In this document: piece after piece, positions 39,296-46,940 of the stretch | Numbering within the stretch: position 1 is the first letter of the stretch | Layout: each line of letters begins with the position of its first letter | Origin: JBJMLO01 sp045805265 | GTDB lineage: Bacteria > Actinomycetota > UBA4738 > JACQTL01 | NCBI GenBank assembly: GCA_045805265.1 | Contig: JBJMLO010000013.1 | Span: 186,001 to 250,000, forward strand | Length of the DNA: 64,000 nt | Direction: 5' to 3' | The notes under the pieces: model-generated | What the model saw: the letters and a program-made list of their open reading frames with translations, nothing else | What the model was told of the DNA's origin: nothing | Database searches by the model: none | Program-made: the position numbers and the translations under genes

Positions 39296-40033
39296 TCAGT
39301 CGACGAAGCGGTAGCCGAGGCCGCGGACCGTGACCAGGTGCTGGGGGTGGTGGGCGTCGGGCTCGAGCTTCTGGCGGAGCCGCTTCACGTGGACGTCGAG
39401 CGTGCGGGTGTCGCCGTAGTAGTCCGGCCCCCACACCTCACCGATCAGGAAGTCCCGCGTCAGCAGGCGCCCCTTCCGCAGCAGGAAGGCCTCCAGCAGC
39501 TCGAACTCCTTGGGCGGCAACGTGACCAGCGCGCCGTTCACCCGGACCTCGTGGCGGGGGACGTCCATCATCACCGGTCCCCCGGTCAGCAGCTCGATCT
39601 CGTCGTCGCCCCCGCTCATCCCCGCCCGCCGGAGCTGGGCGCGGACCCTCGACACCAGCTCCCGCATCGAGAACGGCTTCGTGACGTAGTCGTCGGCCCC
39701 CAGCTCGAGGCCGGCCACCTTGTCCGACTCCGCGCCCTTGGCCGTGAGGATCACGATCGGAACCGTCGACTCCGCGCGGATGATCCGGCACACGTCGAGG
39801 CCCGACAGCTGGGGCAGCATCAGGTCGAGCAGCACCAGGCCCGGCCGGTCGGTCCGGAACCGTTCGATCGCGGCGGCCCCGTCGGGAGCCACGGTCGGGC
39901 GGAACCCCTCCCGCTCCAGCGTGTACTCGATGCTCTCGGCGAGCGAGGGCTCGTCCTCGACGATCAGGACCCGGACGCCGGAGGCGGCGGCCGGATCAGC
40001 CGTCGCCGTCGTGCGAGGCGTCGGTGAACTCAC
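39296..40033 (-). CDS. OmpR/PhoB-family response regulator (RegX3-like)
   Basis: A 245-residue two-component regulator. The receiver domain (about 20-135) has E26/D27, phospho-acceptor D70 in LVLLDLMLP, and K119 in DDYVTKPFS. The winged-helix DNA-binding domain has VTLPPKEFELLEAFLLRKGR, VWGPDYYGDTRTLDVHVKRL and VTVRGLGYRFVD. It resembles mycobacterial RegX3, which controls the phosphate regulon. It is the last gene of pstSCAB-phoU and overlaps phoU by 38 bases (GTG start with a GGAGAG site). No kinase gene is adjacent; the SenX3-like kinase at 51731 is the best candidate partner. It probably binds the GTTCACC repeats found in this region. Confidence 0.88.
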   Translation of the reverse strand: MSSPTPRTTATADPAAASGVRVLIVEDEPSLAESIEYTLEREGFRPTVAPDGAAAIERFRTDRPGLVLLDLMLPQLSGLDVCRIIRAESTVPIVILTAKGAESDKVAGLELGADDYVTKPFSMRELVSRVRAQLRRAGMSGGDDEIELLTGGPVMMDVPRHEVRVNGALVTLPPKEFELLEAFLLRKGRLLTRDFLIGEVWGPDYYGDTRTLDVHVKRLRQKLEPDAHHPQHLVTVRGLGYRFVD

Positions 40034-40682
40034 GGAACTCTCCAGTCAGCAGGAACCCGACCTGCTCGGCGATGTCCACTGCGTTGTCGCCCACGCGCTC
40101 CAGCTGACGCGCCACGACGTTCATGCGGATCCCCCATTCGAGCGCCGCGGGGTCGCCGCCCCCGAGGGCCAGGACCTGCCGGTACATGTTCCGGTTCAGC
40201 AGGTCCACGGGATCGTCCATGGCCGGCAGCGTGAGGCACAGCGCGAGGTCGCGGCGGGCGAACGCGTCCATCGCCACCCGGACCATCCGCGTCGAGATCT
40301 CCCCCATCTCCTGGAGGTGCCCGAGGATCTGCTCCTCCCGGGGGAGGTCCGCCGTGGCCTCGGCCATCTTGGCCACATTGACCGCCTGGTCACCGATGCG
40401 CTCGAGGTGGAGGTTGATGTGCAGGATCGCGGACACCAGCCGGAGGTCCGACGCCACCGGCGTCTGGAGGGCAAGCACCTCGAGGATCCGGGTCTCGATC
40501 TCCAGGTATCGCTCGTCGATCGCGTCGTCGCCCGCAACGACCCGGTGGGCCAGGCCCGGGTCGCGGTGGACGAGCGCCTCGAGCGACAGGCCGACGGCGT
40601 CGGCCGCGTCCTCCCCCTCCGCGAGCAGCTCGTGCTCGAGGTCGGTGAGCGCCTGGTGGAAGCGGTGTCTGGTCTCCTGCAT
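39996..40682 (-). CDS. phoU: Phosphate-signalling protein PhoU
   Basis: A 228-residue two-repeat helical protein linking Pst transport activity to the PhoR/SenX3-type kinase. Family marks: LMQETRHRFHQALTDLEHEL, LEIETRILEVLALQTPVASD, INLHLERIGDQAVNVAKMA in the first repeat, and VVARQLERVGDNAVDIAEQV in the second, each with the metal-binding E..D pair. The ATG overlaps the pstB stop by one base (TGATG), so translation is coupled. The 3' end overlaps the response regulator gene by 38 bases. Confidence 0.92.
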   Translation of the reverse strand: MQETRHRFHQALTDLEHELLAEGEDAADAVGLSLEALVHRDPGLAHRVVAGDDAIDERYLEIETRILEVLALQTPVASDLRLVSAILHINLHLERIGDQAVNVAKMAEATADLPREEQILGHLQEMGEISTRMVRVAMDAFARRDLALCLTLPAMDDPVDLLNRNMYRQVLALGGGDPAALEWGIRMNVVARQLERVGDNAVDIAEQVGFLLTGEFREFTDASHDGDG

Positions 40683-41584
40683 CAGCCGAATCGTCCCGTC
40701 ACGTAGTCCTCCGTCCGCCGGTCCTCCGGGTTCCGGAAGATCTTCTCGGTCAGGTCGTATTCGACGACCCGGCCGATCCGATGTCCATCTTCCTGCTCCT
40801 CGACGGTGAAGAACGCGGTCCGGTGGCTGACCCGGGCGGCCTGCTGCATGTTGTGGGTGACGATCACGATCGTGTAGTCGCTGACGAGCTCGTACATGAG
40901 CTCCTCGATCTTCAGCGTGGCGATGGGGTCGAGGGCCGAGCACGGTTCGTCCATCAGGATCACGTCCGGCTCGACCGCGATGGCCCGGGCGATGCACAGG
41001 CGCTGCTGCTGGCCCCCGGACAGCGCCATGGCCGGAGACTTCAACTTGCCCCGGACCTCGTCCCACAGGGCGGCCCGCTTCAGCGACCGCTCCACGAGCT
41101 CGTCCATGTCGCCCTTGAACCCGGCGATCTTCGGGCCGAAGGAGATGTTCTCGTAGATCGACTTCGGAAACGGATTGGGCTTCTGGAACACCATGCCGAT
41201 CCGGCGGCGCACCTCGACCGGGTCCACTCGCGCCTCGTACAGGTCCACGCCGTGGTACCGGACGGTGCCGTCGACTTTCGCCCCCTCGATGAGGTCGTTC
41301 ATGCGGTTCAGGCAGCGCAAGACCGTGGTCTTGCCGCACCCCGACGGCCCGATGAGGGCCGTGATCCGGTTCTGCCCGATGAGGAGCGAGACGTCTTCGA
41401 CGGCCCGGAGGCCCCCATAGGAGACCGCGACGTCGGTCAGCTCGAAGACGACGTCCATCTGCTCCGGCTCCGGGACCGGCGCGCCGGGGTGGGCGGTCAG
41501 GTCCACGTCCGGCTCGGCCGCCCGCTCGGGTCGAATGGGGCGGATCACCGTTCTCGTATCCATGTCATCACCACGCTCGTTCAT
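40682..41584 (-). CDS. pstB: Phosphate ABC transporter ATP-binding protein PstB
   Basis: A 300-residue ATPase. Walker A is ALIGPSGCGKTTVLRCLNRM, the ABC signature ALSGGQQQRLCIARAIA, Walker B DVILMDEPCSALDP with the catalytic Glu, and the H-loop VIVTHNMQQAARVS. The 45-residue N-terminal extension, rich in Pro/Arg/Asp, is longer than in E. coli PstB. The start ATG 41584 lies within the pstA 3' end, preceded by AGGAA; ATG 41563 is the alternative. It energises phosphate uptake through PstC/PstA. Confidence 0.94.
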   Translation of the reverse strand: MNERGDDMDTRTVIRPIRPERAAEPDVDLTAHPGAPVPEPEQMDVVFELTDVAVSYGGLRAVEDVSLLIGQNRITALIGPSGCGKTTVLRCLNRMNDLIEGAKVDGTVRYHGVDLYEARVDPVEVRRRIGMVFQKPNPFPKSIYENISFGPKIAGFKGDMDELVERSLKRAALWDEVRGKLKSPAMALSGGQQQRLCIARAIAVEPDVILMDEPCSALDPIATLKIEELMYELVSDYTIVIVTHNMQQAARVSHRTAFFTVEEQEDGHRIGRVVEYDLTEKIFRNPEDRRTEDYVTGRFG

Positions 41585-42539
41585 AGCGGTTCCTGAGGAA
41601 GATGGCCGTGGCGTTGACGGCCAGGAGCACGACCAGCAGCACCACGATGGCGGCCGCAGTCAGCGCGCGGAAGTCGGCGTTCGGCTGGCGGGCCCACGAG
41701 AAGATCATCGTCGGGAGCGACGTGTACCCGTGGTCCTGCCGGACCTGCTGGAGGAAGCTCGCGCCTCCGGAGGCGAAGAAGCCGGTCACGGCGCCCACCA
41801 GCAGGAGCGGCGCCGTCTCGCCGAGCGCCCGCCCGAGGGTGAGCACCGTGCCGGTGAGGATGCCCGGCGCGGCGGAGGGCAACACGTGGCTCCGGATCAC
41901 CTCCCAGCGGGTCGCGCCCACGGCGTAGCCGGCCTCGCGGATCGACTGCGGCACCGCCCGCAGCGCCTCCGACGAGGTGATGATCACGATCGGAAGCACG
42001 AGGATCCCGAGCGTCAGGCCGCCTGCCATGAGGCTGTACCCGCCCGTCAGGCCCTTCAGCGCCTGGGCGAAGATGGCCAGGCCGAGCAGCCCGTACACGA
42101 TGGACGGCACGCCTGCCAGGTTCCGGATGTTGGTCTGCAGGAGGCGCGTGAACCGGGTGTCGCGGGCGTATTCCTCCAGGTACACCGCCGCCCCGATGCC
42201 CAGCGGAAAGGCCAGGACGACCACGAAGATCATGAGCTCGAGGGACCCGACGATCCCCTGCTTGATCCCCGCGTTGAACGCGAAGGTCGAGTTGCCGCTC
42301 TTCAGGAACGAGCCCGGCCGGTGGGCCAGCACCGGCATGGCCCTGGTGACCACCTCTGTGATCAGCACGACCAGGACGAGGAGGGCGACCAGCAAGGTTC
42401 CGAGCAGCAGCAACTGAACAGCGAGGTCGCCCGGCCGGAAGCGCCTCCCCCGCAGCCGGGCCCGCACCACCTCGGCGACCGAAAGGGTGCGGGCGACGGC
42501 CGTCCCGCCGCCACCTGCAGAGTCGGATCGCCGGGCCAT
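41568..42539 (-). CDS. pstA: Phosphate ABC transporter permease PstA
   Basis: A 323-residue permease with six hydrophobic helices after a basic cytosolic N-terminus. The ABC permease EAA-type loop reads RAVPQSIREAGYAVGATRWE followed by VIRSHVLPSAAPGILTG. LEEYARDTRFTRLLQTNIRN and LAGVPSIVYGLLGLAIFAQ are typical of PstA. Its start overlaps the pstC stop by one base, and its end overlaps the pstB start by 17 bases, so the transport genes form a tightly coupled operon. Confidence 0.93.
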   Translation of the reverse strand: MARRSDSAGGGGTAVARTLSVAEVVRARLRGRRFRPGDLAVQLLLLGTLLVALLVLVVLITEVVTRAMPVLAHRPGSFLKSGNSTFAFNAGIKQGIVGSLELMIFVVVLAFPLGIGAAVYLEEYARDTRFTRLLQTNIRNLAGVPSIVYGLLGLAIFAQALKGLTGGYSLMAGGLTLGILVLPIVIITSSEALRAVPQSIREAGYAVGATRWEVIRSHVLPSAAPGILTGTVLTLGRALGETAPLLLVGAVTGFFASGGASFLQQVRQDHGYTSLPTMIFSWARQPNADFRALTAAAIVVLLVVLLAVNATAIFLRNRYERAW

Positions 42540-43477
42540 CAGTACCGGTTCCTCACGCGGCGGACGAACCGATCGGCAAACAGGTTCAACGAGAACGTGA
42601 TGACGAACAGCAACAACCCGACGAAGAACAGGGAGGGGATCGCCGCCGCGCTGCCCCCGACCGCGTCGGATCCGATGGCGAGCGAGCTCATCGCGGTGGT
42701 CATCGTGTTCCCGTAGTGCAGCGGGTTGAGCGTGAACAGGGAATTGCCGGTGGCGCCGGCCGCGATGGCTACCACCATCGTCTCACCGATCGCCCGCGAG
42801 ATGCCGAGGATCAGCGACGCGACGATGCCGGACACGGCCGCCGGGAACACGACCCGGAGCGCCGTGTTCCGCTTCTTCGCCCCGAGCCCGTAGGACGCCT
42901 CGCGCAGCGACTTCGGAACGGCGAACATGGCATCCTCGGCCACCGACGCGACGAGCGGCGTCACCAGGATCCCCACGCCGATCCCCGCAGCGGCGAGGTT
43001 GAAGAGATTCGCCCCCCCGAACAGCTTCTGCACCAGGTCGGGGCTGATGACGTTGAGGGCGAAGTAGCCGAGCACGACGCTCGGGATCCCCGCCAGGACC
43101 TCGAGGATCGGCTTGAGCACTCGCCGGGCTCGGGGCTGCGCGTACTCCGACAGGTAGATGGCCGCACCGAGGCCGAGCGGCGCAGCCACGAGCATCGCGA
43201 TGGCCGTCACGATCAACGTCCCGGCAAGCAGGGTCGGGATCCCGAAATCGCCCTGCCGTGGATACCAGCCGCCGGCGAAGAGCTGGGAGAGGTGGATCTT
43301 CGTGAGGAAGTCGCCCGCCTTGCCGATCACGGACAACACGATCAGCGCGCTGATCACGATCGACACGGTGGCGGTGGACAGGAACGCGCCCCGGATGATC
43401 CGCTCGCGCCGGCGCCGGCGGCTGTCGCCCGCCAGATCGGTGAGGCTCAGGCCCGTGCCCGGCGTGGACATCCTCAC
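42539..43477 (-). CDS. pstC: Phosphate ABC transporter permease PstC
   Basis: A 312-residue permease with six membrane helices: an N-terminal arginine-rich part (SRRRRRERIIRG), then ATVSIVISALIVLSVIG, and the PstC-like YLSEYAQPRARRVLKPILEV and LAGIPSVVLGYFALNVISP. The EAA-like loop is MFAVPKSLREASYGLGAKKR. The start could be GTG 43477 or ATG 43471; neither has a strong ribosome site. It lies 70 bases after pstS, with a strong hairpin (43501-43524) in that gap that probably reduces expression of the permease genes relative to pstS. Confidence 0.92.
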   Translation of the reverse strand: MRMSTPGTGLSLTDLAGDSRRRRRERIIRGAFLSTATVSIVISALIVLSVIGKAGDFLTKIHLSQLFAGGWYPRQGDFGIPTLLAGTLIVTAIAMLVAAPLGLGAAIYLSEYAQPRARRVLKPILEVLAGIPSVVLGYFALNVISPDLVQKLFGGANLFNLAAAGIGVGILVTPLVASVAEDAMFAVPKSLREASYGLGAKKRNTALRVVFPAAVSGIVASLILGISRAIGETMVVAIAAGATGNSLFTLNPLHYGNTMTTAMSSLAIGSDAVGGSAAAIPSLFFVGLLLFVITFSLNLFADRFVRRVRNRY

Positions 43478-43500
43478 GCACCCCGCCCGGTGCGGCCGGA

Positions 43501-43524
43501 GGGGACCGGGCGAGCCCGGTCCCC
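43501..43524 (-). terminator. Intercistronic hairpin between pstS and pstC
   Basis: GGGGACCGGG-CGAG-CCCGGTCCCC is a perfect 10-bp stem with a 4-base loop, 24 bases after the pstS stop. It probably acts as a partial terminator or 3'-end stabiliser that makes binding protein more abundant than permease. Confidence 0.6.
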
Positions 43525-43547
43525 CTCAGCGCGCAGGCGGCGGTCGG

Positions 43548-44582
43548 TCACGCGCCCTCGGCGCCCTTCCACTTCGTGCGCGTGGCGGCGATGCGGTCGG
43601 CCGGCAGGTCGACGTACCCAGCCTGCTGCACGCCCTTGGTGATGCCGTCGTTCGAGAGGTAGAAGTCCACGAACGCCTTCAGGGCGTCGTTGCCCTTCAG
43701 CTTGTCGGTGTTCACGTAGAGGTACAGCGAGCGGGACAGCGGATAGCTGGCGTCGCTGATGGTGGCCCTGCTCGGCGTCACGCAGCTCGGCGATCCCTCG
43801 CCGGAGACGTCGGTGGCCGGATCCACCCCGAGGATCTTCACCTGACTCGCGTTCTCCTCCGCGTAGGCGAACCCGACCCAGCCCAGCGAGGAGTCCGAGC
43901 CCTCCACGCCCTGGATGATCACGTTGTCGTCCGCGCTCGACTGGTAGTCGGGGCGCGTCGTGTCGTCGGGCTTCCCTCGCTCGTCCGCGATGTCCTTGAT
44001 CGTGAGGTCGATGAACGAGCCCCACGTGCCGGACTCCTGCCCCGGCCCCACCAGATCGAGCGGCTGGTCGGGGAAGTCGCCCTTGCCGCCGAGCTCCTTG
44101 TCCAGCGCGTCGGCGTCGGACCACTTCGAGAAGCCCTTGGACTCCGGGCCGATCAGCGAATACAGATCAGCCTTCGACAGGCAGTTCACCGCGGTGTTGG
44201 CCGGATTGGTCATCACCGTGATGCCGTCCAGCCCGATCTCGAGCTCCACGTAGTGGACGCCGTCCTGCTTGCATGCGGCCACCTCGTCGCTCTTGATCTG
44301 CCGGGATGCGTCGTTGACGTCGGTCTGGCCCTTGCAGAACAGGACGAAGCCGTCGGTGGTCCCCGGCCCGTCGACGCTGATCTGCACGCTGCCGTTCTGC
44401 TGGGAGAACTCCTGGGCCAGCAGCTGGCTGATGGGCAGCACGGTCGAGGATCCAGACACCTTCACGCTGCCGGTCACGTCGGCGCCGCCGCTGGAAGCGC
44501 TGGAGCCGTCGCTCCCGCCGCCACAGGCCGCCGCGACCAACGCGAGGCCGACCAGTGCCACGACCCGGATGTGCTTTCGCAT
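43548..44582 (-). CDS. pstS: Phosphate-binding lipoprotein PstS
   Basis: A 344-residue lipoprotein of the PstS family. The signal peptide VVALVGLALVAAACGGGSD puts the lipidated cysteine at residue 20. The mature part has SGSSTVLPISQLLAQEFSQQ (phosphate P-loop-like), VDGPGTTDGFVLFCKGQTDV, NDASRQIKSDE, VGPGQESGTWGSFID and the C-terminal YVNTDKLKGNDALKAFVDFY. It captures phosphate outside the membrane for PstCAB. ATG 44582 has an AAGGAAGG site. A PHO box and -10 element lie 60-115 bases upstream, so it is the starvation-induced first gene of pstSCAB-phoU-regX3. Confidence 0.93.
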   Translation of the reverse strand: MRKHIRVVALVGLALVAAACGGGSDGSSASSGGADVTGSVKVSGSSTVLPISQLLAQEFSQQNGSVQISVDGPGTTDGFVLFCKGQTDVNDASRQIKSDEVAACKQDGVHYVELEIGLDGITVMTNPANTAVNCLSKADLYSLIGPESKGFSKWSDADALDKELGGKGDFPDQPLDLVGPGQESGTWGSFIDLTIKDIADERGKPDDTTRPDYQSSADDNVIIQGVEGSDSSLGWVGFAYAEENASQVKILGVDPATDVSGEGSPSCVTPSRATISDASYPLSRSLYLYVNTDKLKGNDALKAFVDFYLSNDGITKGVQQAGYVDLPADRIAATRTKWKGAEGA

Positions 44583-44641
44583 CCGACCTTCCTTTCCTGT
44601 CACTCGCCACGGTGCTCCCCGTGTCCCCGCGACCGATCGGC

Positions 44642-44647
44642 AGCCTA
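44642..44647 (-). promoter_or_regulatory. -10 element of the pstS promoter
   Basis: Minus-strand TAGGCT, placed 32 bases from the nearer edge of the PHO box, exactly the geometry seen for the second PHO-box promoter at 44858-44912. Confidence 0.5.
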
Positions 44648-44678
44648 TGGGGGCAACATGGCCATCCCGCGGCCGCAA

Positions 44679-44696
44679 GGTGAATGGGGGGTGAAC
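44679..44696 (-). promoter_or_regulatory. PHO box of pstS
   Basis: On the minus strand GTTCACC-CCCC-ATTCACC: two 7-base direct repeats at 11-base spacing, reading in the direction of pstS transcription about 97 bases before its start codon. This is the PhoP/RegX3-type site of phosphate-starvation activation. Confidence 0.75.
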
Positions 44697-44741
44697 GCGG
44701 AACGGCGATCCGTGCCTGGGCCGGCGCCGGGGTGCGGCTTG

Positions 44742-44863
44742 CCCCGGGAGGGGCTTCGGGTCGTGGGGTCGGGTGACGAAGCCCCTCCCGGGGAAGCTGC
44801 GGTGCACCCGCAGCCCTCGGGCTTGGGGTGGCGACATTCGCAACATCGCCGGGGAGGACGCTA
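44742..44863 (-). ncRNA. Candidate phosphate-regulated small RNA with 17-bp terminal hairpin
   Basis: The 391-base gap between pstS and arsC holds no protein gene. Its minus strand carries a second PHO-like box (44895-44912), a TAGCGT -10 (44858-44863), then GCTGCGG/CCGCAGC (44796-44814, 7-bp stem) and a perfect 17-bp inverted repeat: CCCCGGGAGGGGCTTCG (44742-44758) with CGAAGCCCCTCCCGGGG (44777-44793). A transcript from about 44851 to 44742 would be roughly 110 bases ending in the hairpin. There is no U-tract, so it could instead be a leader of pstS. Proposed, not proven. Confidence 0.4.
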
Positions 44864-44894
44864 GCCGTGCCGGGTGGCTCGGCACTGGACGCCG

Positions 44895-44912
44895 GGTGAA
44901 CCGCCGATGAAC
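44895..44912 (-). promoter_or_regulatory. Second PHO-like box in the pstS-arsC gap
   Basis: Minus-strand GTTCATC-GGCG-GTTCACC, two repeats at 11-base spacing, followed 32 bases on by TAGCGT. Weaker 11-base units (GTCCAGT, AGCCACC) continue in phase towards the -10. Confidence 0.6.
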
Positions 44913-44973
44913 GACGTGCGAAGCTTGGTGCCCCCCGTTGTCGCGCTGATCGCCCGGGCGGCATCCTTGAGGC

Positions 44974-45387
44974 ATGCGGGTCCTCTTCGTGTGCGTCCAC
45001 AACGCCGGGCGGAGCGTGATGGCCGAGGCCCTGTTCAACAGGGCCGCCAAGGGTCGCGCCGAGGCGGCCTCCGCCGGAACGGTGCCCGGCGGCGCTCCGC
45101 ACCCGACGGTGGTGGAGGCCATGCGGGAGGTCGGCATCGACCTCGCGGCCCACCGCGGTCGGCTGGTGACCGACGAGCTGGTCGCGTCCGCGGACCGCGT
45201 CATCACCATGGGCTGCGCGGTCGACGAGAACGCCTGCCCGGCCATCCGGTACCGCGGCGTCGAGGACTGGGGCCTGCCCGATCCGAAGGGCCAGCCGCTG
45301 GAGCGGGTCCGCGAGATCCGGGACGCGATCGACCGTCGGGTCCGGCGTCTCCTGGCCGACGTGGCCCCCGAACCGGCCCGGGGCTGA
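44974..45387 (+). CDS. arsC: Arsenate reductase / low-molecular-weight protein tyrosine phosphatase family
   Basis: A 137-residue LMW-PTPase-fold protein. The P-loop is VCVHNAGRS with C7 as nucleophile. C81 and C88 (MGCAVDENACPAI) match the C10/C82/C89 triad of thioredoxin-coupled arsenate reductases rather than plain tyrosine phosphatases. DWGLPDPKGQPLERVREIRD contains the general-acid DP motif. It would reduce arsenate to arsenite with thioredoxin or mycothiol-type systems. No arsR or arsenite exporter is nearby. Placement beside pstS makes sense, because phosphate transporters admit arsenate. Confidence 0.85.
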   Translation: MRVLFVCVHNAGRSVMAEALFNRAAKGRAEAASAGTVPGGAPHPTVVEAMREVGIDLAAHRGRLVTDELVASADRVITMGCAVDENACPAIRYRGVEDWGLPDPKGQPLERVREIRDAIDRRVRRLLADVAPEPARG

Positions 45388-45433
45388 GCCCCGTGGCGCT
45401 CCGGGTGGCGCCCGCCGAGCTGCAACAAGCCGG

Positions 45434-45439
45434 TACGCT
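45434..45439 (+). promoter_or_regulatory. -10 element for the Ppx/GppA gene
   Basis: TACGCT ends 7 bases before GTG 45447 without a ribosome site, which favours GTG 45447 as the start of a leaderless message. Confidence 0.5.
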
Positions 45440-45446
45440 CGCGGCC

Positions 45447-46940
45447 GTGGCCGCTGGCCCCATCGCCGTCGTGGACATCGGATCGAACTCCGGTCGCGTC
45501 GTCGTGCTGCACGTGTCCGACGAGGGGCACCTGCAGATCGTCGCCGACGAACGCGCACCACTGCGCCTGTCGCGCGACCTCTCCGCGAACGGGCGGCTGG
45601 GCGACGAGGCCACCGACCGGACCATCCTGGCCCTGCGGGACTTCGTGGCCGTGGCCGAAGGGGCGGGGGCCGTGCGGACCGTGGCCGTGGCCACGGCGGC
45701 CGTGCGGGAGGCCGAGGACCGGCAGGCGTTCGTCGACGCGATCCGGGAGCGGACCGGGCTCGACGTGGAGGTCATCGACGGCGAGCGGGAGGCCGGGTAC
45801 GCGTTCCTGGGCGCAGTGCACGGGCTCCCGGTCGAGGACGGGCTCCTTTTCGACATCGGGGGCGGGAGCCTCGAGATCACCCGGTTCGCCGGCCGCGAGC
45901 TGGACCGCGCGTGGACGCTGCCCCTCGGCGCGCTCCGCCTGTCGGACGAGTTCCTGGCGACCGATCCTCCCGCGGTCGAGGAGCGCGAGGAGCTGGCGCG
46001 ACACGTCCGCCGCACGCTGAAGGGGGCCGGGGTCGAGCCGCTCGGGCCCGGCGAGCGGGTCGTGGGCACCGGCGGCACCGTCCGGAACCTGGCCCGCATG
46101 GACGCCCGGCGGCACCGCTCGTTCATCCCCCACCTGCACGCCTACGAGCTGGCCGGCGCGCGTCTCCGGAGCATCGTGGACCAGCTCGCCGGGCGCCGGC
46201 TGGACCGGCGCCGCTCCATGTCCGGGCTGAACGAGGATCGCGCCGACTCGATCGTGGGCGGCGCCACGGCGGTGCTGGCGCTCCTCGACCTGGTCGGCGC
46301 GCCGGGCCTCCTGGTCTCGGGGCAGGGGCTGCGCGAGGGCGTCGCGCTCACGGCCCTCGGGATCTCCACCTCGCGGCCGGCGGCGGTCCGCCGGGCGTCG
46401 GTCGCGGCGCTGTCCGCCCGGTTCGCCACGTGGGACGGCGAGCGGGCCCGGCGGCGGGCCGAGGTCGTCGAGCGCCTGGCCGCCGACCTCGACCCCGAGG
46501 CCGAACCCGAGCAGGTCGAGATGCTGGCCCACGCCGCGACGCTGCTCGACCTGGGGACAGCCGTCGACTACTACGACCGGTACGGGCAGGCGGCCCGGAC
46601 CGTGCTCTCAGGGGACCTCATCGGGTTCTCCCACCGGCACCTGGCCCTGCTGGCCGCGACGTTCCTGGAGGCCGCCGGGGACCGGCCGGGCGACGCCTAC
46701 CGGAGCGAGCTGTCCGGGCGCGATCGAGCGTGGGCGGCGAGGGCCGGCGCTATCCTGGGGTTGGCGGACGAGATCGAGAGCCGCACGCCGCCCGGTGTAA
46801 CGGTCTCGGTCTCGTGCCGGGTGCGCCCTCGCGGGGTGGTGCTGTACGCTCCCGTACTCGCCGCGTGGCGCCCGAGGGCGCTGGGGGACCGGTTCCGGCG
46901 GGCATTCCGGCGCCGCCTGGTGATCGAGGAGCCATCGTGA
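45447..46940 (+). CDS. Ppx/GppA-family exopolyphosphatase / pppGpp phosphatase
   Basis: A 497-residue protein (515 if GTG 45393 is used). The first 300 residues are the actin-like Ppx/GppA domain: IAVVDIGSNSGRVVVLHVSD (phosphate 1), TVAVATAAVREAEDRQAFVD, VIDGEREAGYAFLGAVHG, FDIGGGSLEITRF (phosphate 2) and VGTGGTVRNLARMD (adenosine-like motif). A C-terminal HD-like helical region follows (HAATLLDLGTAVDYYDRYGQ). Ppx removes terminal phosphates from polyphosphate and GppA acts on pppGpp. The stop overlaps the GTG of the first thymidylate-kinase-like gene by 4 bases. Confidence 0.85.
   Translation: MAAGPIAVVDIGSNSGRVVVLHVSDEGHLQIVADERAPLRLSRDLSANGRLGDEATDRTILALRDFVAVAEGAGAVRTVAVATAAVREAEDRQAFVDAIRERTGLDVEVIDGEREAGYAFLGAVHGLPVEDGLLFDIGGGSLEITRFAGRELDRAWTLPLGALRLSDEFLATDPPAVEEREELARHVRRTLKGAGVEPLGPGERVVGTGGTVRNLARMDARRHRSFIPHLHAYELAGARLRSIVDQLAGRRLDRRRSMSGLNEDRADSIVGGATAVLALLDLVGAPGLLVSGQGLREGVALTALGISTSRPAAVRRASVAALSARFATWDGERARRRAEVVERLAADLDPEAEPEQVEMLAHAATLLDLGTAVDYYDRYGQAARTVLSGDLIGFSHRHLALLAATFLEAAGDRPGDAYRSELSGRDRAWAARAGAILGLADEIESRTPPGVTVSVSCRVRPRGVVLYAPVLAAWRPRALGDRFRRAFRRRLVIEEPS

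Noticed and set aside
43548..46532. A 994-codon minus-strand opening upstream of pstS.
   Set aside because: The true PstS begins at its signal peptide (44582) with a strong ribosome site and PHO box; the rest is the shadow of arsC and Ppx/GppA.
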